Shown here one piece after another: positions 25,810 to 33,310 of a DNA stretch of 64,000 nt. The notes under the pieces were generated by a model. The model worked only from the letters and a program-made list of their open reading frames with translations, searched no databases and had not been told where the DNA came from. Position 1 is the first letter of the stretch. The number at the start of each line of letters is the position of its first letter. Both the position numbers and the translations under genes were made by a program. Origin of the DNA: Salipaludibacillus sp. LMS25 (lineage in GTDB: Bacteria; Bacillota; Bacilli; Bacillales; Salisediminibacteriaceae); assembly GCF_024362805.1 (NCBI RefSeq), contig NZ_CP093299.1:3690001-3754000 (forward strand). Direction: 5' to 3'.

Positions 25810-26736
25810 ATGAAAAAAATAGTATCTACTTTCATGGTATCTCTATCAACAGCGTTATTTTTAACAGCGTGTGGGGGGGATGAGAATAATGAGGATGGAA
25901 ACCAAGATAATGCCTCAGCCGAGGAAGGGATTTATGTAACGGCAAGCTTTTCTGTGCTTGCGGACATGATCGAACACGTGCTTGGAGATCGTGGAACAGT
26001 GGATTATATTGTCCCAATTGGGGAAGAACCTCATGAGTATGAACCTGTACCTAATGATTTTCGTAATGTGAATGATGCAGATGTTTTCTATGTTAATGGA
26101 CTTGGACTAGAAGAGTGGCTGGAGCGTGTTGTTGATAATGCATCAGATACGGAAGTTGTTTCTTTATCTGATGGCGTGGATCCAATTCCTCTAGTAGGAG
26201 AGGATGAAGCTGATCCACACGCTTGGTTAAGTCCAAAAAACGCCCCTTATTACGTGGAAAATATCGTAGAGGACTTAATTGAAAGAGATCCAGAAGGGGA
26301 GGAAGAGTATCGTGCTAATGCTGAGGCATTCCTCGCCGAAGTAGAGGAATTAGATACTTGGATTGAAGAACAAGTTGACAATATTGATGAAGCTCATCGA
26401 ACGATCGTGATTAGTGAGAATGCCTTTAAGTATTTTGGGGAAGATTATGGTTTTGCTACAGAAGGTATATGGGAAATCAACTCCCATGAAGAGGGGACAT
26501 CTGGTCAAATGAATCGTGTTATAGATATTTTACGAGAAGAAGGCATCCCTGCCGTGTTTGTTGAGACGACAGTTGACAAACGATATATGGAAACTGTCTC
26601 AGAAAATTCAGGGGTAGAAATCGCTGGCGAAGTGTATACTGACGCTGTAGGAACAGAAGGAACTGGAGCAGAAACTTATATAGAGATGATGAGGCACAAT
26701 GCTGAAACGTTCGTGGATGGTTTAACGGCGGATTGA
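25810..26736 (+). CDS. Manganese/zinc ABC transporter substrate-binding lipoprotein (TroA/MntA type)
   Basis: A 308-residue cluster A-I binding protein. The signal peptide ends in the lipobox LTAC (about residues 18-21), followed by an acidic linker. Metal ligands by family alignment: His in GEEPHEYEP, His in DPHAWLSP, Glu in SENAFKYFGEDYGF and Asp in VYTDAVG. Glu at the third position, plus IWEINSHEEGT, is characteristic of manganese-type members (PsaA, MntA) rather than zinc ZnuA. No permease or ATPase gene is adjacent, so it is an orphan subunit. The promoter overlaps a MntR-like palindrome. Confidence 0.9.
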   Translation: MKKIVSTFMVSLSTALFLTACGGDENNEDGNQDNASAEEGIYVTASFSVLADMIEHVLGDRGTVDYIVPIGEEPHEYEPVPNDFRNVNDADVFYVNGLGLEEWLERVVDNASDTEVVSLSDGVDPIPLVGEDEADPHAWLSPKNAPYYVENIVEDLIERDPEGEEEYRANAEAFLAEVEELDTWIEEQVDNIDEAHRTIVISENAFKYFGEDYGFATEGIWEINSHEEGTSGQMNRVIDILREEGIPAVFVETTVDKRYMETVSENSGVEIAGEVYTDAVGTEGTGAETYIEMMRHNAETFVDGLTAD

Positions 26737-26793
26737 ATACGTTCAAGCTTAAATACTTTAGTTAATTTAAGACGCTACCATTGCATAAAAATA

Positions 26794-26980
26794 TCATAAT
26801 TTCCATTTTGGTGGTTCTAGTTGTTTAGAGCCAAAGAAGAGAATACCCCCGATTAAAGGTGGGTTTGGACGGGTTACCACCTTACTTAAAGGGTTAATGA
26901 ACATTAAAACTCGAAAAATTAGTGACAATAAAGATTGGTGATATCCTAATAGGGCAGGGTTGTCATTAATAAAAACCTCA
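26794..26980 (-). pseudogene. Possible protein-coding relic, unrecognised
   Basis: A 62-codon open stretch without a start codon reads like protein: NPALLGYHQSLLSLIFRVLM then TRPNPPLIGGILFFGSKQLE and a stop (26794-26796). It is cut at its 5' side close to repeat B3. I do not recognise it, and it could be chance. Confidence 0.2.
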
Positions 26981-26998
26981 TTTACGCACCTATTTTAT

Positions 26999-27152
26999 CA
27001 CAGATAACCGTTCGTAAAACTCCCGCCTCAAATAGAAGAGGAAAGCTAAATCTATTTAGGCGGGAGATAACGGACGCTAATGTCCTGATTCACTCAACTA
27101 ACAATCAGTGGGAGAAGAGCGAAAACGCCCACTGATTGAAGGTTCGTTTTAT
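26999..27152 (+). repeat. Repeat B copy 3 (full length, reference copy)
   Basis: It is preceded by TTTTAT. Left end CACAGATAACCG. Outer stem GTTCG/CGGAC, inner stem CTCCCGCCT / AGGCGGGAG with A-rich and ATAA internal loops, CTAATGTCCTGATTCACTCAAC linker (given as CTAATGTCCTGATTC), and the 3' hairpin CAATCAGTGGG / CCCACTGATTG. Ends GGTTCGTTTTAT. Confidence 0.95.
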
Positions 27153-27596
27153 AAACCTGTTCACCCTTTATCTTTAGATAAGAAGCCTTGTCAATAATCG
27201 AGTTATTAGTGAGAGTAAAATAAGCGGATATTTTTCGGTTAAATGCAGAAGAGGGTTCATTTTTAGGAATATAGGGGGAAATTTTCCGATTATGCAAAGC
27301 AAAACGGGCCATTTTCAGATTTTCCGACTCAATAGACGGAGATATTCCGTCTATTGAAGCTATTTTCATTGCCAATGACTATTTAAGAGAATTTTCTCCG
27401 CCTATTTCTCAGAATAGGGTTCTTAACTTGCTCCCCCAGTCGATAAGAGGCGAATTCTCACGATCCCAGAGGCGGGAATCAGCACTTTTTAATCGACTAG
27501 CTGAGAAAGACTTCTGACCGGCAAGTGAATTAATAAAGGTCTGATATTCTTCTGCAAATCCCACTCCATTTACGTCTTGTGTTTATCCCACTCTTA
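27153..27596. other. 444-base gap between repeats B3 and A5
   Basis: No gene is apparent. It contains a perfect inverted repeat CAATAGACGGA / TCCGTCTATTG with a five-base centre (27331-27357) and several TTTTCCG-type motifs of the degenerate intergenic kind common in Bacillaceae. The inverted repeat has no T tract and is unexplained. Confidence 0.5.
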
Positions 27597-27741
27597 AGGG
27601 GCAGTAAAACCCCCACCTCAAAACTTAAGAAGATTGGAAAAGTTTAGGTGGGGGATGAACTGGCCCTAAAGGTCCGATAAGTTAAACTAACAATCAGTGG
27701 GGGATGAAGGAAAACTCCCACTGATTGAAGCTTAGCTATAT
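27597..27741 (+). repeat. Repeat A copy 5
   Basis: Full A architecture with point changes in the outer right arm (ACTGGCCCT instead of ACTGCCCCT) and in the end (GCTTAGCTATAT instead of GCTTAGCTTTAT). It lies downstream of the immA-like gene. Confidence 0.93.
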
Positions 27742-27781
27742 TGTGTTTCAACTTGTGAAGTCTAATGTTACCCGTTATAAA

Positions 27782-28348
27782 TTAGTCGTTTTGTTTTTCA
27801 TAGTAAGCCTGTTTATCGGCAATTAACTGTTCTTCTGAAGGGTGGACGGTTTTATAATAATAGGCGTAATTCAAATGGGCATGATATTCTCGCGTTTTAT
27901 GAAGAACAAAAGCTAATTTTTTTTCTGCAAAAGCAGGAGGGACTTTAAATGACTCACTCAAGTCCTCCACAATGTTACTACTCTGAAAATCAAAAGTGCG
28001 CATCATGTGCCATGGCATAGCGGCATAAAATTGGAAATGGTTTGCATCCCATTCTTGTAACTCTATAAATTCATTTGGCATAAAAAGTTGTGAACCAGAA
28101 TGCCTTAACAAATGACCTAATTCATGGAAAAAATGTAGCCGTTCTTCTTCCTTTGTAAGCCCCTGCTGCAACATGATGGCTTTGTACCTACCTATACATT
28201 GAAAGTTAGATGGCTTATCGTGATATTTTATAAAAATGTGCAATGATCGGGCAATATCATCAGGAATAATATCACGTGGTTGTAAAATGTTTAACTTTTT
28301 ATAAAAAGCCATCACATAGTCTTCTCTGTGTGTATGGATATATTTCAT
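27782..28348 (-). CDS. ImmA/IrrE family metallopeptidase
   Basis: A 188-residue protein with the zinc protease motif HFFHELGHLLRH (HExxH). In ICEBs1, ImmA cleaves the cognate Xre repressor ImmR; related proteases act in phages and stress control. The start at 28348 (MKYIHTHRED) follows AAGGATG; a longer frame opens at 28375. The xre gene lies 151 bases upstream on the same strand, so the two look like a repressor-antirepressor pair. No integrase, phage or ICE gene is near. Confidence 0.88.
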   Translation of the reverse strand: MKYIHTHREDYVMAFYKKLNILQPRDIIPDDIARSLHIFIKYHDKPSNFQCIGRYKAIMLQQGLTKEEERLHFFHELGHLLRHSGSQLFMPNEFIELQEWDANHFQFYAAMPWHMMRTFDFQSSNIVEDLSESFKVPPAFAEKKLAFVLHKTREYHAHLNYAYYYKTVHPSEEQLIADKQAYYEKQND

Positions 28349-28499
28349 AACATCATCCTTATCAGTAAATGTCATAGTTTAAAGCGGCCTGGGATTATCA
28401 TTGAAATTGTAACATATTTCAAATAGGTTTTTAATTTAATGGGAACTAATGTTCTGTTTGTGGGTAAAAAAAGAGAAGCTAACGATGATTCATTAAGCG

Positions 28500-28904
28500 T
28501 TATTTTTTTGACTTCTGCTCTAGCTTCTCAGCTTTAGCCACTACCCAATCGAAATGGTCTTTTAGCTCTTGGATTTGGTCCCGATTTAGCTTTTTCATTT
28601 GATCAATGTCATAAAAGCCGAGATCCATGTCTTCTAACTGGTTATCAATCATGTATTGTTTCAAGTCCTCAAGGGGATCGTAACTTTCATTAGTAGGTAT
28701 ATTGGTGCGCCCTAAAAGGTAGTCAGTCGAGACGTCGTAGTATTCTGCAAACTTAGCAATTATATCAGGATCTGGATTTGATTGACCACTCTCATACCGA
28801 GAAAGTTGGAAATTGGTTAGGCCAAAGATAGCAGCCGCTTTTTTTTGAGTTAATTGGTACTTTTCTCGCTGCAACCTTAATCGTTTACCGAGCACGTTAT
28901 CCAT
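28500..28904 (-). CDS. Xre family transcriptional repressor
   Basis: A 134-residue protein with an N-terminal helix-turn-helix (RLQREKYQLTQKKAAAIFGL, then NFQLSRYESGQSNPDPD) and a charged C-terminal tail (about residues 75-134) with LEDMDLGFYDIDQM, the likely multimerisation or protease-sensitive part. MDNVLGKRL is chosen as start since GGAGGATATAAAC precedes it. It probably represses its own promoter and is the expected target of the downstream ImmA-like protease. Confidence 0.88.
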   Translation of the reverse strand: MDNVLGKRLRLQREKYQLTQKKAAAIFGLTNFQLSRYESGQSNPDPDIIAKFAEYYDVSTDYLLGRTNIPTNESYDPLEDLKQYMIDNQLEDMDLGFYDIDQMKKLNRDQIQELKDHFDWVVAKAEKLEQKSKK

Positions 28905-28938
28905 GTTTATATCCTCCATCATCATATCCCATATCTTA

Positions 28939-28952
28939 TGATAAGTGTATCA
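28939..28952 (-). promoter_or_regulatory. Candidate Xre operator
   Basis: TGATACACTTATCA (minus strand) is a 5-4-5 inverted repeat located 35 bases before the xre start, where autoregulation would act. Confidence 0.4.
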
Positions 28953-29114
28953 TCTTTGAAAAAAAAAGCAAAAGGTAGTTAATTATACACGAGGCTAACT
29001 AGAAGGGTTAAAGGATGCAATTATACCCTGTTCATATTTTAATAAAGTTTAACTGCGGAAGTTAATAATAGCATGACTAAAATGATAGTTTCTTGGAAGC
29101 AAGGCTTACTTTTT

Positions 29115-29143
29115 TTACGGATGAATGTAACATTTGATATAAT
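29115..29143 (+). promoter_or_regulatory. SigA-type promoter of dapF
   Basis: TTACGG (29115-29120), 17 bases, TATAAT (29138-29143), 53 bases before the ATG. Confidence 0.55.
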
Positions 29144-29196
29144 AAAAAAATAATGAGTGGGAATAGAGTTCATAAAGAGAAATGGAGCGTTAGTTA

Positions 29197-30165
29197 ATGA
29201 AATTAGACATTTTAAAATGCCATGGTTCTGGAAATGATTTTATCATTATTGATGAAATGGCGCATGATGATGCGTTCTCTGAACAACAACGAATTATGAT
29301 TTCTAAAGAATTAGCAGGTAAAGATTATCTCATTGGATCTGATGGGATTTTGTTCGTTCAAAAAAGTACGTCTGGAGATGCCACGATGCGTATGTTTAAT
29401 ACGGATGGTTCCGAAGCAGAAATGTGTGGAAATGGCTTAAGATGTGTAGCGCGTTACGTAGGGGAGAAGCTCGGTCGCGAGAGCATGGTGATTGAAACAA
29501 TGAAAGCAAACCTTGAAGTGGCGAAAGTTGAAGATATATTCCCTAATAATCCAACGTATGAAGTAGCGATAGAGCCAGTATCATTAAAGCCCAAAACGAT
29601 CCCACTAATATCAGACGATACGGATCATATAAACAAACCGATTAAAGGGTTGCCTGAACATTTAACTTTTACGGCTTTAAGTGTACCCAATCCACACATT
29701 GTGGCACTTGTAGACGATGTGGATGAGAAAGAAATTGAGGCTGTCGGAAAGGAAGCAAATGACCTAAAGAATATTCTTCCAAACGGCGTCAATGTTAGTT
29801 TTCTAAAAAAGGTAGGCGACTCTAAAATTTTCGTGCAGACATATGAGCGTGGTGTTGGCTTAACGAATGCTTGTGGTACCGCTATGTCTGCTTCAAGCCT
29901 TGTATCGTGTTTGCTCGGACTAAATACATTTAATGAAAAGATTCTCGTATTAAATCGTGGCGGTATGGTCCAATGCCTTGTTCAGAAAGATGATGAAGGT
30001 CAGTTCTATATTAAATTACGTGGCAATGCTACGTATGAGTATTCAGCTACAGTAGATTTTGATTTCACAGCTCCTGAAAGCTCAGAGGTGAGTGACATGA
30101 CTCATTACGAAGACGAAACAGCCAACTATGCTGCTCTTGCAAAGGCAGCAAAGAATGTGATTTAA
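29197..30165 (+). CDS. dapF: Diaminopimelate epimerase
   Basis: Converts LL- to meso-diaminopimelate for lysine and peptidoglycan. The catalytic cysteine pair is present: AEMCGNGLRCVARYV and ERGVGLTNACGTAMSAS. At 322 residues it is longer than the classical ~280-residue enzyme, with an extra C-terminal tail (SEVSDMTHYEDETANYAALAK) seen in part of the Bacillaceae. Own promoter and own terminator, so it is monocistronic. Confidence 0.95.
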   Translation: MKLDILKCHGSGNDFIIIDEMAHDDAFSEQQRIMISKELAGKDYLIGSDGILFVQKSTSGDATMRMFNTDGSEAEMCGNGLRCVARYVGEKLGRESMVIETMKANLEVAKVEDIFPNNPTYEVAIEPVSLKPKTIPLISDDTDHINKPIKGLPEHLTFTALSVPNPHIVALVDDVDEKEIEAVGKEANDLKNILPNGVNVSFLKKVGDSKIFVQTYERGVGLTNACGTAMSASSLVSCLLGLNTFNEKILVLNRGGMVQCLVQKDDEGQFYIKLRGNATYEYSATVDFDFTAPESSEVSDMTHYEDETANYAALAKAAKNVI

Positions 30166-30172
30166 ATATTAT

Positions 30173-30211
30173 AAAAAACTTGCCTCCTTTACAAGGAAGG
30201 GCAAGTTTTTT
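30173..30211 (+). terminator. Terminator of dapF
   Basis: AAAAAACTTGCC pairs with GGCAAGTTTTTT. Confidence 0.9.
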
Positions 30212-30586
30212 ACTTGAATAGATGTCATAAATCATGATGTATCGTTATTTCAGAACGTTATGACTCATTTCTACTACAGATGGACGCTTTCGGCGGGGGC
30301 GTCCTCAACTCATTCTGCTATCGTAAAGCTCAGTTAGAATGGCTTTTCAGACATCGATTCTCACTACAGGACTCGCCATCTTTCATTCCAATCCTTCGTT
30401 TCTAATCACTCACGACCATGTTATTAGTCATGTCTAATACCGTCGTTATATTGAGCACGACATAACATTATGACACTCAACTACTTTCATTAATATTTTT
30501 GTCCTAGCCATTTGTTTATGCTCTCAAAAACCACTCTGAAAAGTCTCTACTGGTACTAACTCTATAAAGGAGTGACACCTGACATT
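30212..30586. other. 375-base gap between dapF and the HxlR gene
   Basis: No gene is apparent. The segment around 30270-30360 (GATGGACGCTTTCGGCGGG, CTCAACTCATTCTGC, TCAGTTAGAATGGCTTTTC) resembles a degenerate intergenic repeat often met in alkaliphilic and marine Bacillaceae, recalled from general experience and not checked. Confidence 0.4.
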
Positions 30587-30946
30587 TTATGACTCTTCTT
30601 TCACGAGAATATCGTCATCAACATATTTTTTGTCTTTTAATTCCAGATGTTTTTCACCCCAATCCATCATATCATTCAAGAGCTGTTCCAACTCTTTACC
30701 GTATTCAGTTAGCGTGTATTCTACTTTCGGGGGGATGTGATCATATTTTGTTCTCGTAATCAAACCATCTCTTTCTAAGTCTTTTAATTGTTTAATAAGT
30801 GTTTGATGATTAATCTTAGGCAAACTAGCTTTAATTTCACTGAAACGTAAAGTTTTGTCCACTAAGACGAGAAGGATTGCAGCCTTCCATTTTCCACACA
30901 CAATATCTAGTGTTGCTTTAATTGCTTTAATCTGTTTTACTTTCAT
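30587..30946 (-). CDS. HxlR family transcriptional regulator
   Basis: A 119-residue winged-helix regulator: GKWKAAILLVLVDKTLRFSE, INHQTLIKQLKDLERDGLI, VEYTLTEYGKEL. HxlR members often sense aldehydes, quinones or redox state through a cysteine near the N-terminus; a single Cys lies in DIVCGKWK. The start follows TTGGAGGACGACGTT. It diverges from the RsbR-like gene, and a palindrome lies just upstream. Confidence 0.88.
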   Translation of the reverse strand: MKVKQIKAIKATLDIVCGKWKAAILLVLVDKTLRFSEIKASLPKINHQTLIKQLKDLERDGLITRTKYDHIPPKVEYTLTEYGKELEQLLNDMMDWGEKHLELKDKKYVDDDILVKEES

Positions 30947-30961
30947 AACGTCGTCCTCCAA

Positions 30962-30977
30962 GTATATTTTAATATAC
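30962..30977 (-). promoter_or_regulatory. Candidate HxlR operator palindrome
   Basis: GTATATTTTAATATAC is a perfect 7-2-7 inverted repeat 15 bases upstream of the HxlR start, in the divergent promoter region. Confidence 0.45.
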
Positions 30978-31064
30978 GTCTTACAAATAACTAGATGATA
31001 TGCCACACTATAAACTAAGGCAGTGATTACCATTTAATCGACACAGGGGGAGACAAACTAGTTT

Positions 31065-31883
31065 ATGGACAAATATGAGCAAGAAATGCTGCAATCCGTT
31101 GCTGATTACTTGACGAAACATGAAACGGATTTAATCTATCAAATGATGACTGAAGAAAATTTGCTTCAACATCAAAATAAAGAACAGCTTAGACTGGTTT
31201 TTACTCGTTTTATTTATCGCTTTAAGCGCTGCTTAACACAGCCTATGACACGACAAAAGCATGAAGAAGTCGTTGGGTTGTTAGTGGAAGAACTAGAAAA
31301 GAGTGTCTATCCCACAGTCGTTATTGACGGCATCTATAGTATGGCAAAAATAATAAGATTGAGCTTACAAATAGAACTAAAAGAAACTAGTCGTTTAACT
31401 ACGTATGATATACTACATATCTACGAACGATTGAATAGTGAAATTAACTATGCTGTGAAAGAAGTATTTGATGCCTATGCGTGTATATCTACTTCAAAAG
31501 AAAATAAATACATAACCAAGCTTAATGAGCTTTCATTGCCAATTATTAATGTGACTGATAAAATTGCCGTTTGCCCGTTGATAGGTGGAATTGATGAAAC
31601 GCGTGGTCGACAACTTATCCGAAACACGCTCGAGCAGTGTAAACTTAGACGTTTAAATAAAGTGATAGTTGACATGTCAGGTGTACCTAGAATTGATGAT
31701 CTTGTGGCACGTTATATTAATTATATGGCGAAAGCATTAAGCTTAATTGGTGTTACTATTACCCTCACAGGCTTCCGTTCAAACGTTGCTATAACCGCGA
31801 TCATGCAAGATGTTACATTTAAACGAGTTAAAATCTATGCGAATGTCCAACAAGCACTTAAGCATATGACTATAATTTCATAA
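31065..31883 (+). CDS. RsbR-like STAS-domain protein
   Basis: A 272-residue protein with a helical N-terminal region (about 1-140) like the sensor domain of RsbR co-antagonists and a C-terminal STAS domain (about 160-268: DKIAVCPLIGGIDETRGRQL, VDMSGVPRIDD, ITLTGFRSNVA). The DMSGV Ser is in the position phosphorylated in RsbS/RsbR-type proteins. In B. subtilis RsbR paralogues form stressosomes that control SigB. No rsbS or rsbT is adjacent. GGGGGAGAC precedes the start. Confidence 0.85.
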   Translation: MDKYEQEMLQSVADYLTKHETDLIYQMMTEENLLQHQNKEQLRLVFTRFIYRFKRCLTQPMTRQKHEEVVGLLVEELEKSVYPTVVIDGIYSMAKIIRLSLQIELKETSRLTTYDILHIYERLNSEINYAVKEVFDAYACISTSKENKYITKLNELSLPIINVTDKIAVCPLIGGIDETRGRQLIRNTLEQCKLRRLNKVIVDMSGVPRIDDLVARYINYMAKALSLIGVTITLTGFRSNVAITAIMQDVTFKRVKIYANVQQALKHMTIIS

Positions 31884-31963
31884 GTTAGCTATCGTCTCAT
31901 AACTGTCTACAAAGCTGCTTTATGAAAGTGATTTATAAGGTAGCATGGAAGGTTATTTTATAC

Positions 31964-32115
31964 ATAAAGCTAAGCTTCAATCAGTGGGCGTTTTCCTTCA
32001 TCCCCCACTGATTGGTAGTTTAACTTATGGGACCTTTAGGGGCGGTTTATCCCCCCTAAACTTTTCGATCTTCTTAAGTTTTGAGGTGAGGGTTTTACTG
32101 CCCCTTAAGAGTGGG
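31964..32115 (-). repeat. Repeat A copy 6 (full length, minus orientation)
   Basis: A reverse-complement copy. On the minus strand it follows TTTTTTAT and ends AGCTTAGCTTTAT. It separates the converging RsbR-like and cobA genes. Confidence 0.95.
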
Positions 32116-32185
32116 ATAAAAAAGTTGGCTGTAGAGAGCCAGAAGAAATAGAAAGAGGCCATATGAACATTCGTTGAATAATACT

Positions 32186-32216
32186 GAAAACAGGCTCCTA
32201 ATAGGAACCTGTTTTC
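32186..32216 (-). terminator. Terminator of the sulfate assimilation operon
   Basis: AAAACAGGTTCC pairs with AGGAGCCTGTTTT around TATT, directly after cobA on the minus strand. Confidence 0.85.
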
Positions 32217-32234
32217 AAGTTTATGGGGGGATGT

Positions 32235-33029
32235 TTAGTGACTCAACATGTCAGTTAACTCTGGAGAAGTCAGTTTATCTTCAAACCAAGAAAGGTCTTC
32301 TCGTACTTTTACGACATTGCCCACTACGATAATGGCAGGGGCCTGAATATGACGACTTTTCACAACGTCAGTAATCTCAGCTAACGTACTTGTGACGGTT
32401 TCTTGGTTGTCACAAGTCCCCCAGCGGATGATAGCTACCGGTGTCTCTGGAGAACGACCGTGTAGAATGAGTTTTTGTTGGATATGATCGACCTGTTTGA
32501 CTCCCATATAAAAAACTAATGTGTCAATTCCTTTTGCAAGACTCCTCCAATTAATATCATCCGTCTCAGAATTTTTCCGTCTATGTGCTGTTATAACAGC
32601 GAATGAGGAACTAAACTCCCGATGTGTCAGGGGGATGCCGGCATATATAGGGGCAGCGATTCCAGACGTTATCCCAGGAACAATTTCAAACTGTAGATTG
32701 TGTTTTCTGCAAAAGGCCGCTTCTTCGCCAACCCTGCCGAAAATACCGGGATCACCACCTTTCAATCTCACAACCGTTTGCCCTTTTAAACCATGAAAGA
32801 CGAGAAGGTTATTGATAGCTTCTTGACTAATAGATGGTTCATTCGGTGTCTTTCCACAGTAAATTAAATGAACGTCTTTCTTTGCATGTGACAGGAGTTG
32901 AGGATTAACAAGTCTGTCATAGATAACGACCTCAGCTTGCTGAAGTAATTCTACCCCTCGAACAGTAATTAATTTTGGGTCACCTGGACCTGCTCCCACA
33001 AAATAGATGATCCCTTTGCTTTGTCCCAT
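32235..33029 (-). CDS. cobA: Uroporphyrinogen-III C-methyltransferase (SUMT)
   Basis: Adds two methyl groups to uroporphyrinogen III to make precorrin-2, the start of siroheme. A 264-residue SUMT: FVGAGPGDPKLITVRGVELL, VVIYDRLV, VRLKGGDPGIFGRVGEEA, VPGITSGIAAPIYAGIPLTH and FYMGVKQ. It ends the sulfate operon, fitting the siroheme need of the sulfite reductase. The two genes that complete siroheme in B. subtilis (sirB, sirC) do not follow here. Confidence 0.95.
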   Translation of the reverse strand: MGQSKGIIYFVGAGPGDPKLITVRGVELLQQAEVVIYDRLVNPQLLSHAKKDVHLIYCGKTPNEPSISQEAINNLLVFHGLKGQTVVRLKGGDPGIFGRVGEEAAFCRKHNLQFEIVPGITSGIAAPIYAGIPLTHREFSSSFAVITAHRRKNSETDDINWRSLAKGIDTLVFYMGVKQVDHIQQKLILHGRSPETPVAIIRWGTCDNQETVTSTLAEITDVVKSRHIQAPAIIVVGNVVKVREDLSWFEDKLTSPELTDMLSH

Positions 33030-33046
33030 ACGTGTACCCCTCTCCG

Positions 33047-33256
33047 CTATTCTTGAGAATTGATGACAAATCCAGCTTTTTTTCTAATAGTTTTTGTATC
33101 TATTAATGACAATTCTTCTATAACAGGCAGTTTTAAGTAAGCTTTTTCCAACTCTAGTTCTGCTGCTTCAAAAGCGCTCAGTTCGTCAGAGGCCACCACA
33201 ATGACGGAAACAGTTTCCCTCGAATTAATAAGAGCTTCAAATCGATATAATTTCAA
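33047..33256 (-). CDS. Small DUF3906-like protein
   Basis: A 69-residue protein (MKLYRFEALINSRETVSVIV...) with predicted alternating strands and helices. Size and sequence remind me of DUF3906 proteins found beside sulfite reductase genes in Bacillus, though I cannot confirm this. It lies between the sulfite reductase and cobA with short gaps and so is in the operon. Its role is unknown. Confidence 0.65.
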   Translation of the reverse strand: MKLYRFEALINSRETVSVIVVASDELSAFEAAELELEKAYLKLPVIEELSLIDTKTIRKKAGFVINSQE

Positions 33257-33310
33257 AAATAGTCACGCCTCCTTGAAGGTGATTAGTAGTAAAAAAATAC
33301 GTCTCCAGCT

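Noticed and set aside
31945..32151. Open frame of 68 codons inside repeat A6, also partly open in other A copies (sharing VLLPLKSGIK and KAKLQSVGVFLHPP)
   Set aside because: The frame is the antisense reading of the hairpin repeat. It has no ribosome site, is interrupted or shifted in other copies, and flanking residues differ. It reflects repeat conservation, not a protein.
32521..32796. Plus-strand 91-codon frame inside cobA
   Set aside because: It lies wholly opposite a conserved SUMT gene and has no independent support.
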